A stretch of DNA of 64,000 bases, taken from an uncultured Methanobrevibacter sp. (lineage in GTDB: Archaea; Methanobacteriota; Methanobacteria; Methanobacteriales; Methanobacteriaceae). The position numbers and the translations under genes are program-made. The DNA lies in the NCBI RefSeq assembly GCF_902774605.1, contig NZ_CACYJE010000010.1, forward strand, positions 1-64,000. Direction: 5' to 3'. Under the pieces are notes generated by a model, which saw only the letters and a list, made by a program, of their open reading frames with translations, searched no databases and had not been told where the DNA came from. This document shows positions 25,082 to 34,587 of this stretch, in pieces; the first letter of the stretch is position 1, and each line of letters begins with the position of its first letter.

Positions 25082-26860
25082 ATGACTCGTATTTCAATTT
25101 TAGACAAGGACAGATGTCAACCGAAAAAATGTGATTATCTTTGCATACATTACTGTCCGGGTGTCAGAATGGAGGAGGACACCATAGTAATCGATGAAGA
25201 CACTAAAAAACCGTTGATATCAGAAGAATTATGTGAAGGGTGCGGAATATGTACCAACCGCTGCCCGTTTGATGCTATTACAATCATAAACCTGCCAGAA
25301 GCGGCTGGCGAACCTATTCACAGGTTCGGCCAAAACCAGTTTGAACTCTTCGGACTCCCAAATCTTGAGGCCGGAACCGTTCTCGGACTGCTTGGACCTA
25401 ACGGTATAGGCAAATCCACAATAATGAACATCCTATCAGGAACACTCATTCCTAACTTCGGAGACTTTGAAAACAAGCCTGAGAACTGGGATGCAGTGAT
25501 TGAGTACTACAAGGGCTCATCCCTTCAGAAGTACTTCCAGGACCTATCCGAGGGAAACATCAAAACAATCCTCAAGCCGCAAATGGTTGACAAGTTGCCT
25601 AAGGTGGTTAAGGGCAAGGTTAAAGACCTTCTTGGCAACGTTAATGAAAGGGACAAGCTGGATTACGTAACAAAGGAACTTCAGCTTGAAAACGTTCTTG
25701 ACAGGAACATGGAAAACCTCAGTGGAGGAGAGCTTCAAAGGGTTGCAATAGCAGCAACCGTTTTAAGGGAAGGAGATTTCTACTACTTCGACGAGCCGAC
25801 ATCCTGGCTTGACGTTTCACAAAGGCTCAATGCAGTGAAGGTCATACGCTCACTTGCAGAGGAAGGCAAGAGCGTGCTAGTGATTGAGCACGACCTTGCA
25901 ACACTTGACGCATTGTCCGACAACATACACATATTATACGGACAGCCTGGAGGATACGGTGTAGTGTCCGGAAGAAAAGGAGTGCGCATAGGAATCAACG
26001 CTTACATCAATGGATTTTTGGCTGAGGAAAACGTTAGAATCAGAAGAAACCCGATTGAGTTCACTATCCGCCCGCCAACCCCAGAGGATGAGGGAGATGC
26101 CCTTGCATCATACAGCGACCTGAGCAAGGAATATGACGGCTTCAGCCTGACTGCCGATGAGGGTGAAATCTTCTATGATGAAATAGTCACCGCTTTCGGG
26201 TCAAACGGTATAGGTAAAACCACATTCGCAAAGATGCTTGCAGGCGTTGAGGAGCCGACCACCGGTGAGGTTGACGAGGAAGTGACAATCGCATACAAGC
26301 CACAGTACATCGTTTCAAACTTTGAGGGAACAGTCAGCGACTTTTTATACATGAATGCCCCTAGTTTCGGATCCAAAATCTTTGAAAGCGAAATCATGAC
26401 CCCATTGACATTGGATGAAATGCTCGACAAGCCGGTTAAAGGATTGAGTGGTGGGGAACTTCAAAGACTGGCGATAGCTGCCACTTTATCAAAGGATGCT
26501 GAGATTTATCTTTTCGACGAGCCGACAGCATTTTTGGATGTTGAGCAGAGGTTGATTGCTGCAAGAGTCATTCGCAAGATGGTTGAAAGCAGAAATGCGG
26601 CATCATTGATTGTGGATCACGATATCGTGTTTATCGACTACATTTCCGACAGGGCAATGGTTTTCAACGGCACTCCTGGTTTGAACGGTCATGCGTCAAA
26701 GCCTACTGACCTTAGAAATGCAATGAACGAGTTTCTAGGCAACTTAAACATTACATTCAGAAGGGATAAGGAAACCAAGAGGCCTAGGGTTAACAAGCTC
26801 GACAGTTACAAGGACCGTGAGCAGAAAGAAAAAGGAGAATATTATTACCTATCCGATTAA
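25082..26860 (+). CDS. Ribosome recycling ATPase ABCE1 (RLI)
   Basis: A 592-residue protein starting at ATG 25082 ([12 protein letters not shown]); an upstream in-frame ATG adds a poor leader. The N-terminus has two 4Fe-4S clusters (Cys in CQPKKC, CIHYCPG, and [13 protein letters not shown]). Two ABC domains follow: Walker [10 protein letters not shown] and GSNGIGKTT, signatures LSGGELQR in both halves, and Walker B motifs [11 protein letters not shown] and [11 protein letters not shown]. It splits post-termination ribosomes together with Pelota or release factor; the 3' end of a pelota gene lies at the right end of this window. Length and layout are normal. Confidence 0.97.
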   Translation: MTRISILDKDRCQPKKCDYLCIHYCPGVRMEEDTIVIDEDTKKPLISEELCEGCGICTNRCPFDAITIINLPEAAGEPIHRFGQNQFELFGLPNLEAGTVLGLLGPNGIGKSTIMNILSGTLIPNFGDFENKPENWDAVIEYYKGSSLQKYFQDLSEGNIKTILKPQMVDKLPKVVKGKVKDLLGNVNERDKLDYVTKELQLENVLDRNMENLSGGELQRVAIAATVLREGDFYYFDEPTSWLDVSQRLNAVKVIRSLAEEGKSVLVIEHDLATLDALSDNIHILYGQPGGYGVVSGRKGVRIGINAYINGFLAEENVRIRRNPIEFTIRPPTPEDEGDALASYSDLSKEYDGFSLTADEGEIFYDEIVTAFGSNGIGKTTFAKMLAGVEEPTTGEVDEEVTIAYKPQYIVSNFEGTVSDFLYMNAPSFGSKIFESEIMTPLTLDEMLDKPVKGLSGGELQRLAIAATLSKDAEIYLFDEPTAFLDVEQRLIAARVIRKMVESRNAASLIVDHDIVFIDYISDRAMVFNGTPGLNGHASKPTDLRNAMNEFLGNLNITFRRDKETKRPRVNKLDSYKDREQKEKGEYYYLSD

Positions 26861-26876
26861 AAATATTTTCCCTTTT

Positions 26877-27254
26877 TTATATTTTTTCCAATTCTTTTAG
26901 AATATACTTCTTCAATATTGACACTGCCTTTTCACCGTCATCATCAAGTCTGACGGCATCCAATGGGTTCAAATCATATGTTTTCACCACAGCGTCAGCG
27001 GAAATGTTTTTAACCACTTCAACATCCTTGTCATTGAGGATTACTGAGGCGCAATCGTCTCCGCATCCTGTGATTGTCACTATTTTTGCGTCTTCCAGTA
27101 TCGGTGAGCAGTTGTTCGGCTGAGCTGAATACTCTGTTATGCATGCCGCTACAATGTTCTCGTTTTCCAATGCAAGTTCAACGCTTGCAGCCCTTACGAC
27201 CAGTCCCAATGGGCTCAGTCCGCTGCATGATACCAATGCTATCTTATCATTCAT
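26877..27254 (-). CDS. Putative zinc-binding protein (DGC domain)
   Basis: A 125-residue protein that matches the DGC group of small Cys-containing proteins: VSCSGLSPLGLVVRAAS at the N-terminus, then CITEYSAQPNNCSPI and ITGCGDDCASVIL, where the D-G/D-C-type motif gives the name. The three Cys regions could hold zinc. It overlaps the upstream ferredoxin-like gene by four bases (27251-27254), so both are made together and may act together in a metal or redox task. The substrate is unknown. Confidence 0.75.
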   Translation of the reverse strand: MNDKIALVSCSGLSPLGLVVRAASVELALENENIVAACITEYSAQPNNCSPILEDAKIVTITGCGDDCASVILNDKDVEVVKNISADAVVKTYDLNPLDAVRLDDDGEKAVSILKKYILKELEKI

Positions 27255-27967
27255 TTTTTCATTCTCCCGTATCTTTTTTTAACTTTATCATATCCTCTCT
27301 TATAGAACGGACAGTAATCTATGCATTTGCTGCACCCTTCACGATGGGCTGTGCAGAGTTTTCTTAAGAACTTTCCGTTTTCGTCGAATGCTTTTTCGGG
27401 GCACCTGTCTATGCACACTCCGCAGGTGGAGCAGTAATCCCCAACCCATTCAAGCTCGTTGACCGTCTTGAATGGCAGGTTTTCGATTGATGTTTTGATC
27501 ATGAAAAATCCAAGGTTCAATCCTTCCTTGAACATGCACATGTTGCTTCTTGTAATGATTGCCTCGTTGGATTGCATTGCAACTGCTCTGAGGCTTACCC
27601 TGTCGTCCAGGGGGTTGATTAGGTCAGCCCTGAATCCATTTTCCCTGAGTATGTCTGCCAGTGCGAATGCCTTGGCGCCGTATTCCTGAAATTCCTCATC
27701 CATCAGCTTGCATTTCTCTTTTGAAGGCTCCATCTTGAGGATGTCGCTTGACATGTGGTATTTCAGGATTATTATGTTGTCCCAGTCAATGCCCCATTCC
27801 TTTTTAAATTCATCATTTAATTTGGAATAGCTCAAGCCGGCAAACATTGAAGCGATGGCAATTTCAGTGAATTCATCTAAAAAATCGTTAGAGATGGTTG
27901 TTAACGGTTCAATTGGGTTTTCTATATTATAAAAATTAGGTATGGGTTGATGATATCGAAATCTCAT
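27251..27967 (-). CDS. 4Fe-4S protein related to epoxyqueuosine reductase/dehalogenase family
   Basis: A 238-residue protein with a C-terminal double ferredoxin domain: CSTCGVCIDRCPEKAF and, after a spacer, CTAHREGCSKCIDYCPF. The spacing is that of QueG and related cobalamin-linked reductases. The N-terminal half shows the related fold (LSYSKLNDEFKKEWGIDWDNIIIL, RAVAMQSNEAIITRSNMCMF), but I cannot see a clear cobalamin site. It probably passes electrons to a small partner. The gene overlaps the downstream DGC gene and follows an aminotransferase gene by 12 bases, forming a three-gene operon. Confidence 0.7.
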   Translation of the reverse strand: MRFRYHQPIPNFYNIENPIEPLTTISNDFLDEFTEIAIASMFAGLSYSKLNDEFKKEWGIDWDNIIILKYHMSSDILKMEPSKEKCKLMDEEFQEYGAKAFALADILRENGFRADLINPLDDRVSLRAVAMQSNEAIITRSNMCMFKEGLNLGFFMIKTSIENLPFKTVNELEWVGDYCSTCGVCIDRCPEKAFDENGKFLRKLCTAHREGCSKCIDYCPFYKRGYDKVKKRYGRMKK

Positions 27968-27979
27968 ACCATTAACCTT

Positions 27980-29155
27980 TTATTTTGTCCTTAAAGCCTC
28001 AACGGCTTTAGGGAATTCTTCACAAAAGACCTTGATTTCCTCTGTTGGAATTGAGAAACTGATACGAAGGTACCTGTCGCCGAATTCCTCTGAAGTGTAT
28101 TCCCCTTCCCTTGTGAATAGTTTTTTGCCAACCAGGTAGTTGGACATTTCCTTAGGGTTTATTCCGGCACCTGACAGGTCAATTACCATCATGTTAGCAT
28201 CTGATGGGTAGACAGGCAGGAACACTCCCTCGATTGGTTCAATCATTTCATGGATTAGTCTTTGGTTTTCAAAGCAGGTTTCCCGGATTCTTCCGATCCA
28301 TTGAGGTTTTGTCTTAAGGCCTGCGATTGCACCGTACTGGGTGATTATGTTAACTCCAAGGTCATTGACCACAGCGTTTCTGATTGCATCGATGATTGGT
28401 TTTGAGGATAACACTCCCCCGATTCTTAAACCAGCCATTCCGAATATTTTTGAGAAGCTGAATATGGTTAATGTTTGGCCTGGAGCATAGTCTTCCATGT
28501 TGTAGTGCTCTCTTGCAAAGTCCTTATAGGTCACATCATGTAATAAGTATAAGTCGTTTTCTTTTGCGATTTCGGCAAATTCCTTCAGTTCATCCTCTGT
28601 GTAAGCGGAGCCCAATGGGTTCAACGGGTCAATGAGTATAACCATCCTGGTGTTTTCATCCATGTTCTCCCTCAGGAGCTTTGGAGTCAGCTTGTAGTGG
28701 TTTTCCTCATGGTATATTGGAACGTACCTCACTTCATTTGCGAACCTGTTTGCAAAGTCGCCTATGATGAAGTATCCAGGGTCTGACAATACCACATTGT
28801 CCTCTGGCTCTAGCAGCGCCTGCATGCACAGGTATAATGATTCTGTTGCTCCGGCTGTGAGCAGGACTTCAAGGTCTTTGAATCCAAAATCGTCCAAAAT
28901 CAATTGTTTAAGTTCACTGAAACCTTCTGGGGCAGGATATTTACAGTAATTCTTTTCTTTGATGGCTTCAATCATCGCGTCGGATATGGTGTCGTCCTGC
29001 AGATGATTTGTATTTTGTCCCATCCAAATCATGTCCTCATCCATGTACATGTCCTCGAAAAAGTCATTTGCATTGTCGTAACCTTTTGGAGGAACCCTTT
29101 CAGTCTTTTTAAATTTCTTTTTAGGGTTTTTAATATCGAAATCCTTATCCCTCAT
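27980..29155 (-). CDS. PLP-dependent aminotransferase, class I/II
   Basis: A 391-residue fold-type I enzyme. Visible features are TAGATESLYLCMQAL (cofactor phosphate binding), LIDPLNPLGSAYT (where most have NPxNPTG), HDVTYKDFAREH, and SFSKIFGMAGLRIG with the Lys that binds PLP. It is similar to histidinol-phosphate and aromatic aminotransferases, but the substrate cannot be told from sequence. I start at ATG 29155; an ATG eight codons earlier is possible. It heads the operon with the ferredoxin-like and DGC proteins. Confidence 0.85.
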   Translation of the reverse strand: MRDKDFDIKNPKKKFKKTERVPPKGYDNANDFFEDMYMDEDMIWMGQNTNHLQDDTISDAMIEAIKEKNYCKYPAPEGFSELKQLILDDFGFKDLEVLLTAGATESLYLCMQALLEPEDNVVLSDPGYFIIGDFANRFANEVRYVPIYHEENHYKLTPKLLRENMDENTRMVILIDPLNPLGSAYTEDELKEFAEIAKENDLYLLHDVTYKDFAREHYNMEDYAPGQTLTIFSFSKIFGMAGLRIGGVLSSKPIIDAIRNAVVNDLGVNIITQYGAIAGLKTKPQWIGRIRETCFENQRLIHEMIEPIEGVFLPVYPSDANMMVIDLSGAGINPKEMSNYLVGKKLFTREGEYTSEEFGDRYLRISFSIPTEEIKVFCEEFPKAVEALRTK

Positions 29156-29214
29156 AATTATCAACTCAAACAATTCCAAAATAAATATATATTTTTAGTT
29201 ATTAATAAAATTAC

Positions 29215-29919
29215 CTAAACAATCCCGTCGGAAGTGATAGTGAAAGTTACTTGACGTCCCTCTGGAATGCTTCTGTGACGCTTAAGTGTGGCTATCCTCT
29301 GGTTGGTTTCATCCCCTCGCTCCAATTGGATTATGACCTTGCTTATGTATTCCAGAATGTCGCCGCCAACGGGCTTGACTTCACTGTTTCCCTCATCGTC
29401 GAAGGAATTATATATCTGGTTTGTTATTATCACCGCAATGTCGTGATTGCGTGCGGTGTTTGACAGGGACTGTATCTGCTTTCTCAATTCCTTGCTCAGC
29501 TTATATGATTTCATGTCGTCGACACGGTACAGTGCAACTGCAGAGTCCAGTATGATGAGATCCACATCCTCATGGTGCTTTCTTAGCCACACGTTGATTG
29601 ATCTTAGGTTTTCGGTTTGCTCTAAAAAATTAGTAGGTTCAAGAACAATGATGTTGTTGGCCACGTTGGAGAAGTATGGTCCTGAGATTTGCTTGATTCT
29701 GTCTATGGATATTCCGCCTTCAGTGTCAATGTAGATTACCTTGCGGTTGTTTTTGGCAACATTGACCGCCAGTGCCAATGCCACATTGCTTTTTCCTGAG
29801 CTTGGTGAACCGTAGATTTGTGTTATGGTGCCTTTCTCAAAACCCCCGTCGAGCAAATCATCGAGAGATGAGTTTGATGGGATCTTGTGATTGTCTTCAA
29901 AATTAGCCAATACCTTCAT
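29215..29919 (-). CDS. radB: DNA repair and recombination protein RadB
   Basis: A 234-residue RecA-family ATPase without the N-terminal domain of RadA, as expected of RadB. It has Walker A GSPSSGKS (about residues 36-43), the Walker B region DLIILDSAVALYR, and the L2 area VIITNQIYNSFDDEG, where RadA-type proteins contact DNA. RadB is thought to assist RadA as a recombination mediator in euryarchaea. It is transcribed away from the secreted-protein pair starting at 30002. Confidence 0.95.
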   Translation of the reverse strand: MKVLANFEDNHKIPSNSSLDDLLDGGFEKGTITQIYGSPSSGKSNVALALAVNVAKNNRKVIYIDTEGGISIDRIKQISGPYFSNVANNIIVLEPTNFLEQTENLRSINVWLRKHHEDVDLIILDSAVALYRVDDMKSYKLSKELRKQIQSLSNTARNHDIAVIITNQIYNSFDDEGNSEVKPVGGDILEYISKVIIQLERGDETNQRIATLKRHRSIPEGRQVTFTITSDGIV

Positions 29920-30001
29920 GTATCAATATTGTTTTTTATAAAATATATATATTGACGAAATTGAAATATACTCATAACCTATATTATAGGAGTTTTTTGA
30001 T

Positions 30002-31024
30002 ATGAACAGGAAGATAGCTGCATTAATAATAGTTTCAATATTTGCGCTTTGCTGCGCAGGTATTGCATTTGCAGGAAACGAGTCATCAGATGCGTTAGAT
30101 TCATCTGATGATAGTGGAAGCGTTGAATTGGAGGACACTTCTAACTACATTACCATAACTGGCATTGCCAACGGTGAAATCAAGTTCGCCGACGGATTTA
30201 CAGGTTATGCTATGGATTCCTCCAAAGGCAAGATTGGAAGCGATGCCACATTCACCCCCGGGGAGTTCAGCCACAGCAAGATTGAGAATTACATCAAGCT
30301 TGCAATAATCGAGGCGTACAAGCAGGGAAAGGAAAATCAGCTTGGGGCGATAATATCCAAGATTGCTGACAACAATATGGATTCAAGCGACAGCGTCATC
30401 AGCGAGGTTTTGAACTCAAATGACAATATCGGCAGCAGTGAAGTCGTTAAAATCAACGACAACACCGAGGCCACCTTCACTTTCGAGCTTTTAAAATCAA
30501 CTGACGATGAAAAGTCAGACTGCTTGGCATATAAGGTTTCAATGAAAACCGTGGAAAGCGACAAGCTGGCTGCAAGTGATGATATCGACAACACTTCAGA
30601 GGACAATAAGCAAGACACTACCGGTAACGACAATAATGACGATAAAGCAGAAGACACCAATAAAAACAAGACAACATACGACAATAGTGACGATAAAGCA
30701 GAAGACACCAATAAAAACAAGACAACAAACGATAAAAATGATTCTGAAACCACCAATAATGAGGATGTGAAAAAAGAAGCCAAAAAGAACAATGCTGAAA
30801 AGGAAAAACCTAAAAACAACACCACAATCGTGAAAACCACAACTACTGTGATTGAGAACAACACTACAATCGTGCACAATAACGTCAAGGAAGTCAACAA
30901 CACCACCGAGCCTAAAAACGATACTGCAGGCAATCTTTTAAAGGCCGGAAACCCTATACTGATACTTATAATCGTTGTTGTGGTGGCAGTCATTGCAGTG
31001 GTTATAATGAAAAGGAAAAACTAG
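30002..31024 (+). CDS. Membrane-anchored secreted protein, paralogue A
   Basis: A 340-residue protein. A signal peptide (MNRKIAALIIVSIFALCCAGIAFA) leads into a globular domain of about 150 residues (GEIKFADGFTGYAMDSSKGK to ATFTFELLKS). Then comes an Asn/Asp/Lys/Thr-rich stalk with two copies of a 16-residue repeat (DDKAEDTNKNKTT, encoded by a 48-bp near-perfect repeat at about 30642-30740), many N-x-T sites, and a C-terminal helix (ILILIIVVVVAVIAVVIM) with a basic end. The next gene encodes a relative with the same plan. No known family is recognised. The stalk and anchor imply a surface-displayed sensor or binding domain. Confidence 0.75.
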   Translation: MNRKIAALIIVSIFALCCAGIAFAGNESSDALDSSDDSGSVELEDTSNYITITGIANGEIKFADGFTGYAMDSSKGKIGSDATFTPGEFSHSKIENYIKLAIIEAYKQGKENQLGAIISKIADNNMDSSDSVISEVLNSNDNIGSSEVVKINDNTEATFTFELLKSTDDEKSDCLAYKVSMKTVESDKLAASDDIDNTSEDNKQDTTGNDNNDDKAEDTNKNKTTYDNSDDKAEDTNKNKTTNDKNDSETTNNEDVKKEAKKNNAEKEKPKNNTTIVKTTTTVIENNTTIVHNNVKEVNNTTEPKNDTAGNLLKAGNPILILIIVVVVAVIAVVIMKRKN

Positions 31025-31132
31025 CTGATCTTTTTCCTTTTTTCTTTTTTTAGTTACCAAACAATCACTTTAACTTTATATATCACCTCTGACAACGCTA
31101 ATATTACACTCATTCACAGAGGTGAAAATAAA

Positions 31133-32056
31133 TTGAAAAACAAATTATACACATTGATTATAATTCTATTGACAATAACATCAAGTTTAAATATCATATC
31201 TGCCCATGAAGAGGGCAACATTACAGTAATGAGTTCATATGATGAAGAAAAGTTGAAGAGTGAAGAGGACCGTACAGGCGATATTGTTAGCGCCAGTGAA
31301 GACGGTCACTTCAACATCAGTTTCGATGACGGCTACAATGGATACTGCATCGACTATGGTGATGATGAAGCCGTTGAAGGGTCTGAGTTTACAGTGGAGG
31401 ACACTGACAAGGCAGTCAACAACAATAACGGAGAGTCCGTCGGAAATGAGCTGAAGACTTTCTTCGTTGACTATTATGACATTGCAATGCAGGACAAGAT
31501 CAAAACCCAGCATATCATATGGCATTTCACTGATGATTTCACCGGATGGAGGGTTGACCCCACTTTGATGGAGATGATTAGGGCCAGCGCGTCTGAAAAA
31601 ACGATACCTGACCATGGGGCCGTTAGAAGAATCAACAACACTACAGAGGCAGTGTTCGACTTTGAAGTGCTTAAATCATCCAATGTCAATCATCAGAACT
31701 ATTTCGCATACAGGATCATCTACAGAGACATTCTTGAACTGATTGAAAACGAAACCCTAAACAGCAATAATACGCCAAGTCAAAATTCAACCGCCGCAGA
31801 AAATTCAACACAGGCGGATAATGAGACCACTAATACATTCGACAAACCCGTGCAATCAAATGAAAGCGAAGATGAAAACAGCACTTTAATTAAAGGCAAT
31901 CACGCCAATTCATCAAATCAAATGAGCACCGAAGCAAATGATGACCCATTAAATAAAGTCAGCCTCAACAGGCATGTGACCGGGAACAATTACATTCCCG
32001 CCCTAATCATATTACTCTTTGGAACCTTACTGATCATCAAATTCTCAAGAGATTAA
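31133..32056 (+). CDS. Membrane-anchored secreted protein, paralogue B
   Basis: A 307-residue protein. It starts at TTG 31133, with GAGGTGA as ribosome-binding site seven bases before. It has a signal peptide, then the same domain as paralogue A: GHFNISFDDGYNGYCIDYGDD aligns with GEIKFADGFTGYAMDSSKG, and RRINNTTEAVFDFEVLKSS aligns with VKINDNTEATFTFELLKST. An Asn/Ser/Thr-rich stalk and one helix (YIPALIILLFGTLLIIKF) follow. It lacks the 16-residue repeat of A. The two genes are 108 bases apart on the same strand. The function is unknown. Confidence 0.75.
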   Translation: MKNKLYTLIIILLTITSSLNIISAHEEGNITVMSSYDEEKLKSEEDRTGDIVSASEDGHFNISFDDGYNGYCIDYGDDEAVEGSEFTVEDTDKAVNNNNGESVGNELKTFFVDYYDIAMQDKIKTQHIIWHFTDDFTGWRVDPTLMEMIRASASEKTIPDHGAVRRINNTTEAVFDFEVLKSSNVNHQNYFAYRIIYRDILELIENETLNSNNTPSQNSTAAENSTQADNETTNTFDKPVQSNESEDENSTLIKGNHANSSNQMSTEANDDPLNKVSLNRHVTGNNYIPALIILLFGTLLIIKFSRD

Positions 32057-32067
32057 CCCATTAATCT

Positions 32068-32649
32068 CTATTTTCTTATTATTTTCGGCTTGAAACTGGT
32101 CAAATCTACAATTGTTGAGGATTTGGCAGGACCCAAGTCCCCCACATCAATCACCAAATCAACATCACAGTCAAGCTGATCCAGTATGTCTGAGGGGTTG
32201 GTTAGAACCTCATCGTCGGAAATGTTCGCGCTGGTGGTGGTTATTGGGAAAATGCCTGCAAGCCTGCGGGCCAAACCATTACCCGGCACCCTAACTCCCA
32301 CATAGCTGGTGCCGCTTGTGATTATCCTCGGCACTATGCTTCTCTTATCCAGGATGAAAGTGTAGGGACCCGGAAGGTATTCCATCATGGTGTTTTTCTG
32401 ACCCATGGAGATTTTCGCCACAAGGTCGATGGTTTCAACGTCCTTGACAAGTATTGACAATGGCTTCAGATAGCTTCTCCTCTTGATTTCGAAAACCCTT
32501 TTCACCGCTTTCTTATCAAAAATATTGGCGCCTAGACCATAGACTGTATCGGTGGGATAGAGCACAACCCCGCCGTCCGCCAATACGTTAATGGCTTTGA
32601 AAATAATTTCCTCATCGATTTCATCAATACTTGTTTTTAAGACTTTCAT
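32068..32649 (-). CDS. L-threonylcarbamoyladenylate synthase (Sua5/YrdC)
   Basis: A 193-residue enzyme that makes threonylcarbamoyl-AMP from threonine, bicarbonate and ATP, the first step of the t6A37 modification of tRNAs reading ANN codons. It has the core motifs GGVVLYPTDTVYGLGANI, FEIKRRSYLKPLSIL (the K-x-R region) and SGTSYVGVRVPG, and ends soon after the YrdC domain, so it lacks the extra Sua5 C-terminal domain. The Kae1 complex that uses the product lies elsewhere. Confidence 0.9.
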   Translation of the reverse strand: MKVLKTSIDEIDEEIIFKAINVLADGGVVLYPTDTVYGLGANIFDKKAVKRVFEIKRRSYLKPLSILVKDVETIDLVAKISMGQKNTMMEYLPGPYTFILDKRSIVPRIITSGTSYVGVRVPGNGLARRLAGIFPITTTSANISDDEVLTNPSDILDQLDCDVDLVIDVGDLGPAKSSTIVDLTSFKPKIIRK

Positions 32650-32685
32650 TCACCTTTATATTAGATGAAATCTTTATATATAATT

Positions 32686-33252
32686 ATGCTTCAAAGTCTA
32701 AGACCATTTTTAACAAGAATACTGAATCCGATTGCGAGAAACTTGAATATAAATCCCAATATAGTGACAGTGATTTCACCGTTCGTTGCATTGCTTGCGG
32801 CTTACGGTTTCGCCAATCATAACCTTATTCTGGGTTGTGTTGCAATCCTGTTGTCCGGTTTTCTGGATGTTGTGGATGGTGCCGTTGCAAGATACCATGG
32901 AAGGTCATCCCCATTCGGAGCGTTTCTCGACTCAACAATGGACAGGTTCGCTGATGCGATAATCTATATTGGAATCATTTTCGGAGGATACTGCGATTGG
33001 TTTGTTGGAGTCTTGGCGATTCACTCAGCAATAACTGTCAGCTATGTTCGCTCAAGGGCAGAGTCACAGGGTGCAGAGTGCAACATTGGAATAGCTGAGC
33101 GTGCCGTTAGAATGATCATCTTGATGATTGGGGCAATTATCGGTTTTCTTGCAGGAGACATTTACTTCACATACATCATTTATATCCTGGTGATATTATC
33201 ATACTTCACTGTTGGTCAGAGAATCGTTTATGTTTGGAGGCAATTGAGATGA
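32686..33252 (+). CDS. CDP-alcohol phosphatidyltransferase (archaetidylinositol phosphate synthase-like)
   Basis: A 188-residue membrane enzyme of lipid synthesis. The catalytic CDP-alcohol motif D-G-x2-A-R-x8-G-x3-D-x3-D is present as VVDGAVARYHGRSSPFGAF followed by LDSTMDR. Five or six helices surround it. In Methanobacteriales a close relative (MTH1691) joins CDP-archaeol to inositol phosphate, so the same role is likely; an archaetidylserine or glycerol phosphate enzyme is the alternative. The start at ATG 32686 is chosen over an in-frame ATG at 32665, because a TATA box at about 32653-32661 would make a leaderless mRNA near it. Confidence 0.85.
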   Translation: MLQSLRPFLTRILNPIARNLNINPNIVTVISPFVALLAAYGFANHNLILGCVAILLSGFLDVVDGAVARYHGRSSPFGAFLDSTMDRFADAIIYIGIIFGGYCDWFVGVLAIHSAITVSYVRSRAESQGAECNIGIAERAVRMIILMIGAIIGFLAGDIYFTYIIYILVILSYFTVGQRIVYVWRQLR

Positions 33253-33491
33253 GTGAATTGGAAAGTCCGGAAAAGATAGCAAAGGACATTGCGAAATTGG
33301 AAAGGAACCTGAATCAGGTGGCTCATATTGAGTTTGTCGGGAAGGAAAAAGAGGTTTATGACAGGGCCGTTGACTATTGGAATGATTCCAAGTATTATCT
33401 TGAAAAGGAGGATATGAGGACTGCATTCGGCTGCATCGAATATAGTCATGGGCTGTTGGATGCATTAAGGATGATTCATGGAATCATCTAA
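33249..33491 (+). CDS. DUF357 family protein
   Basis: An 80-residue, all-helical, highly charged protein (SPEKIAKDIAKLERNL, then DYWNDSKYYLEKEDMRTAFGCIEYSHGLLDALR), matching DUF357. Its ATG overlaps the TGA of the lipid synthase gene (ATGA), so they are coupled. Its stop overlaps the stop of the convergent RhuM gene by four bases. The function is unknown; the family is found across euryarchaea and is usually next to housekeeping genes. Confidence 0.85.
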   Translation: MSELESPEKIAKDIAKLERNLNQVAHIEFVGKEKEVYDRAVDYWNDSKYYLEKEDMRTAFGCIEYSHGLLDALRMIHGII

Positions 33492-34501
33492 TTTACACCT
33501 TCAATTCTTTTAATGTCAATGATTAACCTATCAAAATCGGATTGATAATCCCTGTCTTGAATGAGTTTGAATTTATCATATTCCTCTTTTGCAATTTTTT
33601 GAGCTTCATTAGATGAAATTTTGCCTTTTCCTTTTAAAATTGGCAATAAGTTTAAATCAATATAATCATCCAATACTTTTTTCCAATCTTTCATGGACAT
33701 TGGAATTTCATTAAGGGCTCTTGCTTCAGCAAGGGTTAAAAATCCATCCACCAATGAGTTTAAACGTTTTAGTTCTTTTTCATTCAAATAATTTTTAGAG
33801 ATTACGACATCACTCAATATGATTTTGCCGTTTGGATTGCTCCAAGTTGCCAATCCCATATTGATTTTTTCACTGCCACTCCTTTCAGCAATAATTTCCG
33901 CAGCAGTGTGACCGCTGACTGCATAGATTAACTTGTTTTGAACTGTTGCAAAGAACTCACGAGTTACCTGAGCATCTTTTTTGTAATCAAAGCTGGTAGC
34001 ATATATATCTGTGATTTTTTGATTGAATCTTCTTTCGGATGACCTGATGTCCCTTACCCTTTCAAGCAATTGAGTGAAATAGTCAACTCCAAATCTGGAA
34101 CCATTTTTTAAAAGTTCATCATCTAAAACAAATCCTTTGATTATTAATTCTTTCAATTGTTGAGTAGCCCATATTCTGAAACGTGTAGCATTTTTAGAGT
34201 TCACTCTGTAGCCTACAGAGATAATGGCATCTAAATTGTAAAAATTTATATTATATTTTTTACCATCAGATGCAGTTGTTCGGAATTTCCGAACAACTGA
34301 ATTTTTCTCCAATTCACCTTCTTCAAAAATATGTTTTAAGTGTTCACTGATTGTAGATTTAGAAACTTTAAACACTTCAGCCATTGTTTTCTGAGTTGCC
34401 CAAAATGTTTCCCCTTCTGAGTCGACAATCACATCAAGTGAAACCTCGCCTTCATCCCCGACATAAAGCAGAGTTTTTTGTATTTCTTTTTCTTCCAGCA
34501 T
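33488..34501 (-). CDS. RhuM-family protein
   Basis: A 337-residue protein of the virulence RhuM family. The N-terminal part (residues 20-125) is a DNA-binding region with WATQKTMAEVFKVSKSTISEHLKHI, a helix-turn-helix, then the family core GKKYNINFYNLDAIISVGYRVNSKNATRFRIWAT. The C-terminal part includes RRFNQKITDIYATSFDYKKD and an H-T-A-A-E-I-I-A-E-R-S motif (SGHTAAEIIAERSGS). The family occurs in genomic islands and next to restriction or toxin modules; its biochemistry is unknown. Here it is alone, with a 38-bp tandem repeat just upstream of its promoter region. Confidence 0.85.
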   Translation of the reverse strand: MLEEKEIQKTLLYVGDEGEVSLDVIVDSEGETFWATQKTMAEVFKVSKSTISEHLKHIFEEGELEKNSVVRKFRTTASDGKKYNINFYNLDAIISVGYRVNSKNATRFRIWATQQLKELIIKGFVLDDELLKNGSRFGVDYFTQLLERVRDIRSSERRFNQKITDIYATSFDYKKDAQVTREFFATVQNKLIYAVSGHTAAEIIAERSGSEKINMGLATWSNPNGKIILSDVVISKNYLNEKELKRLNSLVDGFLTLAEARALNEIPMSMKDWKKVLDDYIDLNLLPILKGKGKISSNEAQKIAKEEYDKFKLIQDRDYQSDFDRLIIDIKRIEGVN

Positions 34502-34587
34502 AATTTTACCTCATTTTATAATTAATTTAATTTAATCAAATATTATTTTAAACTACAATTCATATAAACTTTTTGTTGCAAATAAAT

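Noticed and set aside
30337-30993. 218-codon hydrophobic minus-strand frame
   Set aside because: It is the complement of the Asn/Asp/Thr-rich stalk of the secreted protein; no start signal.
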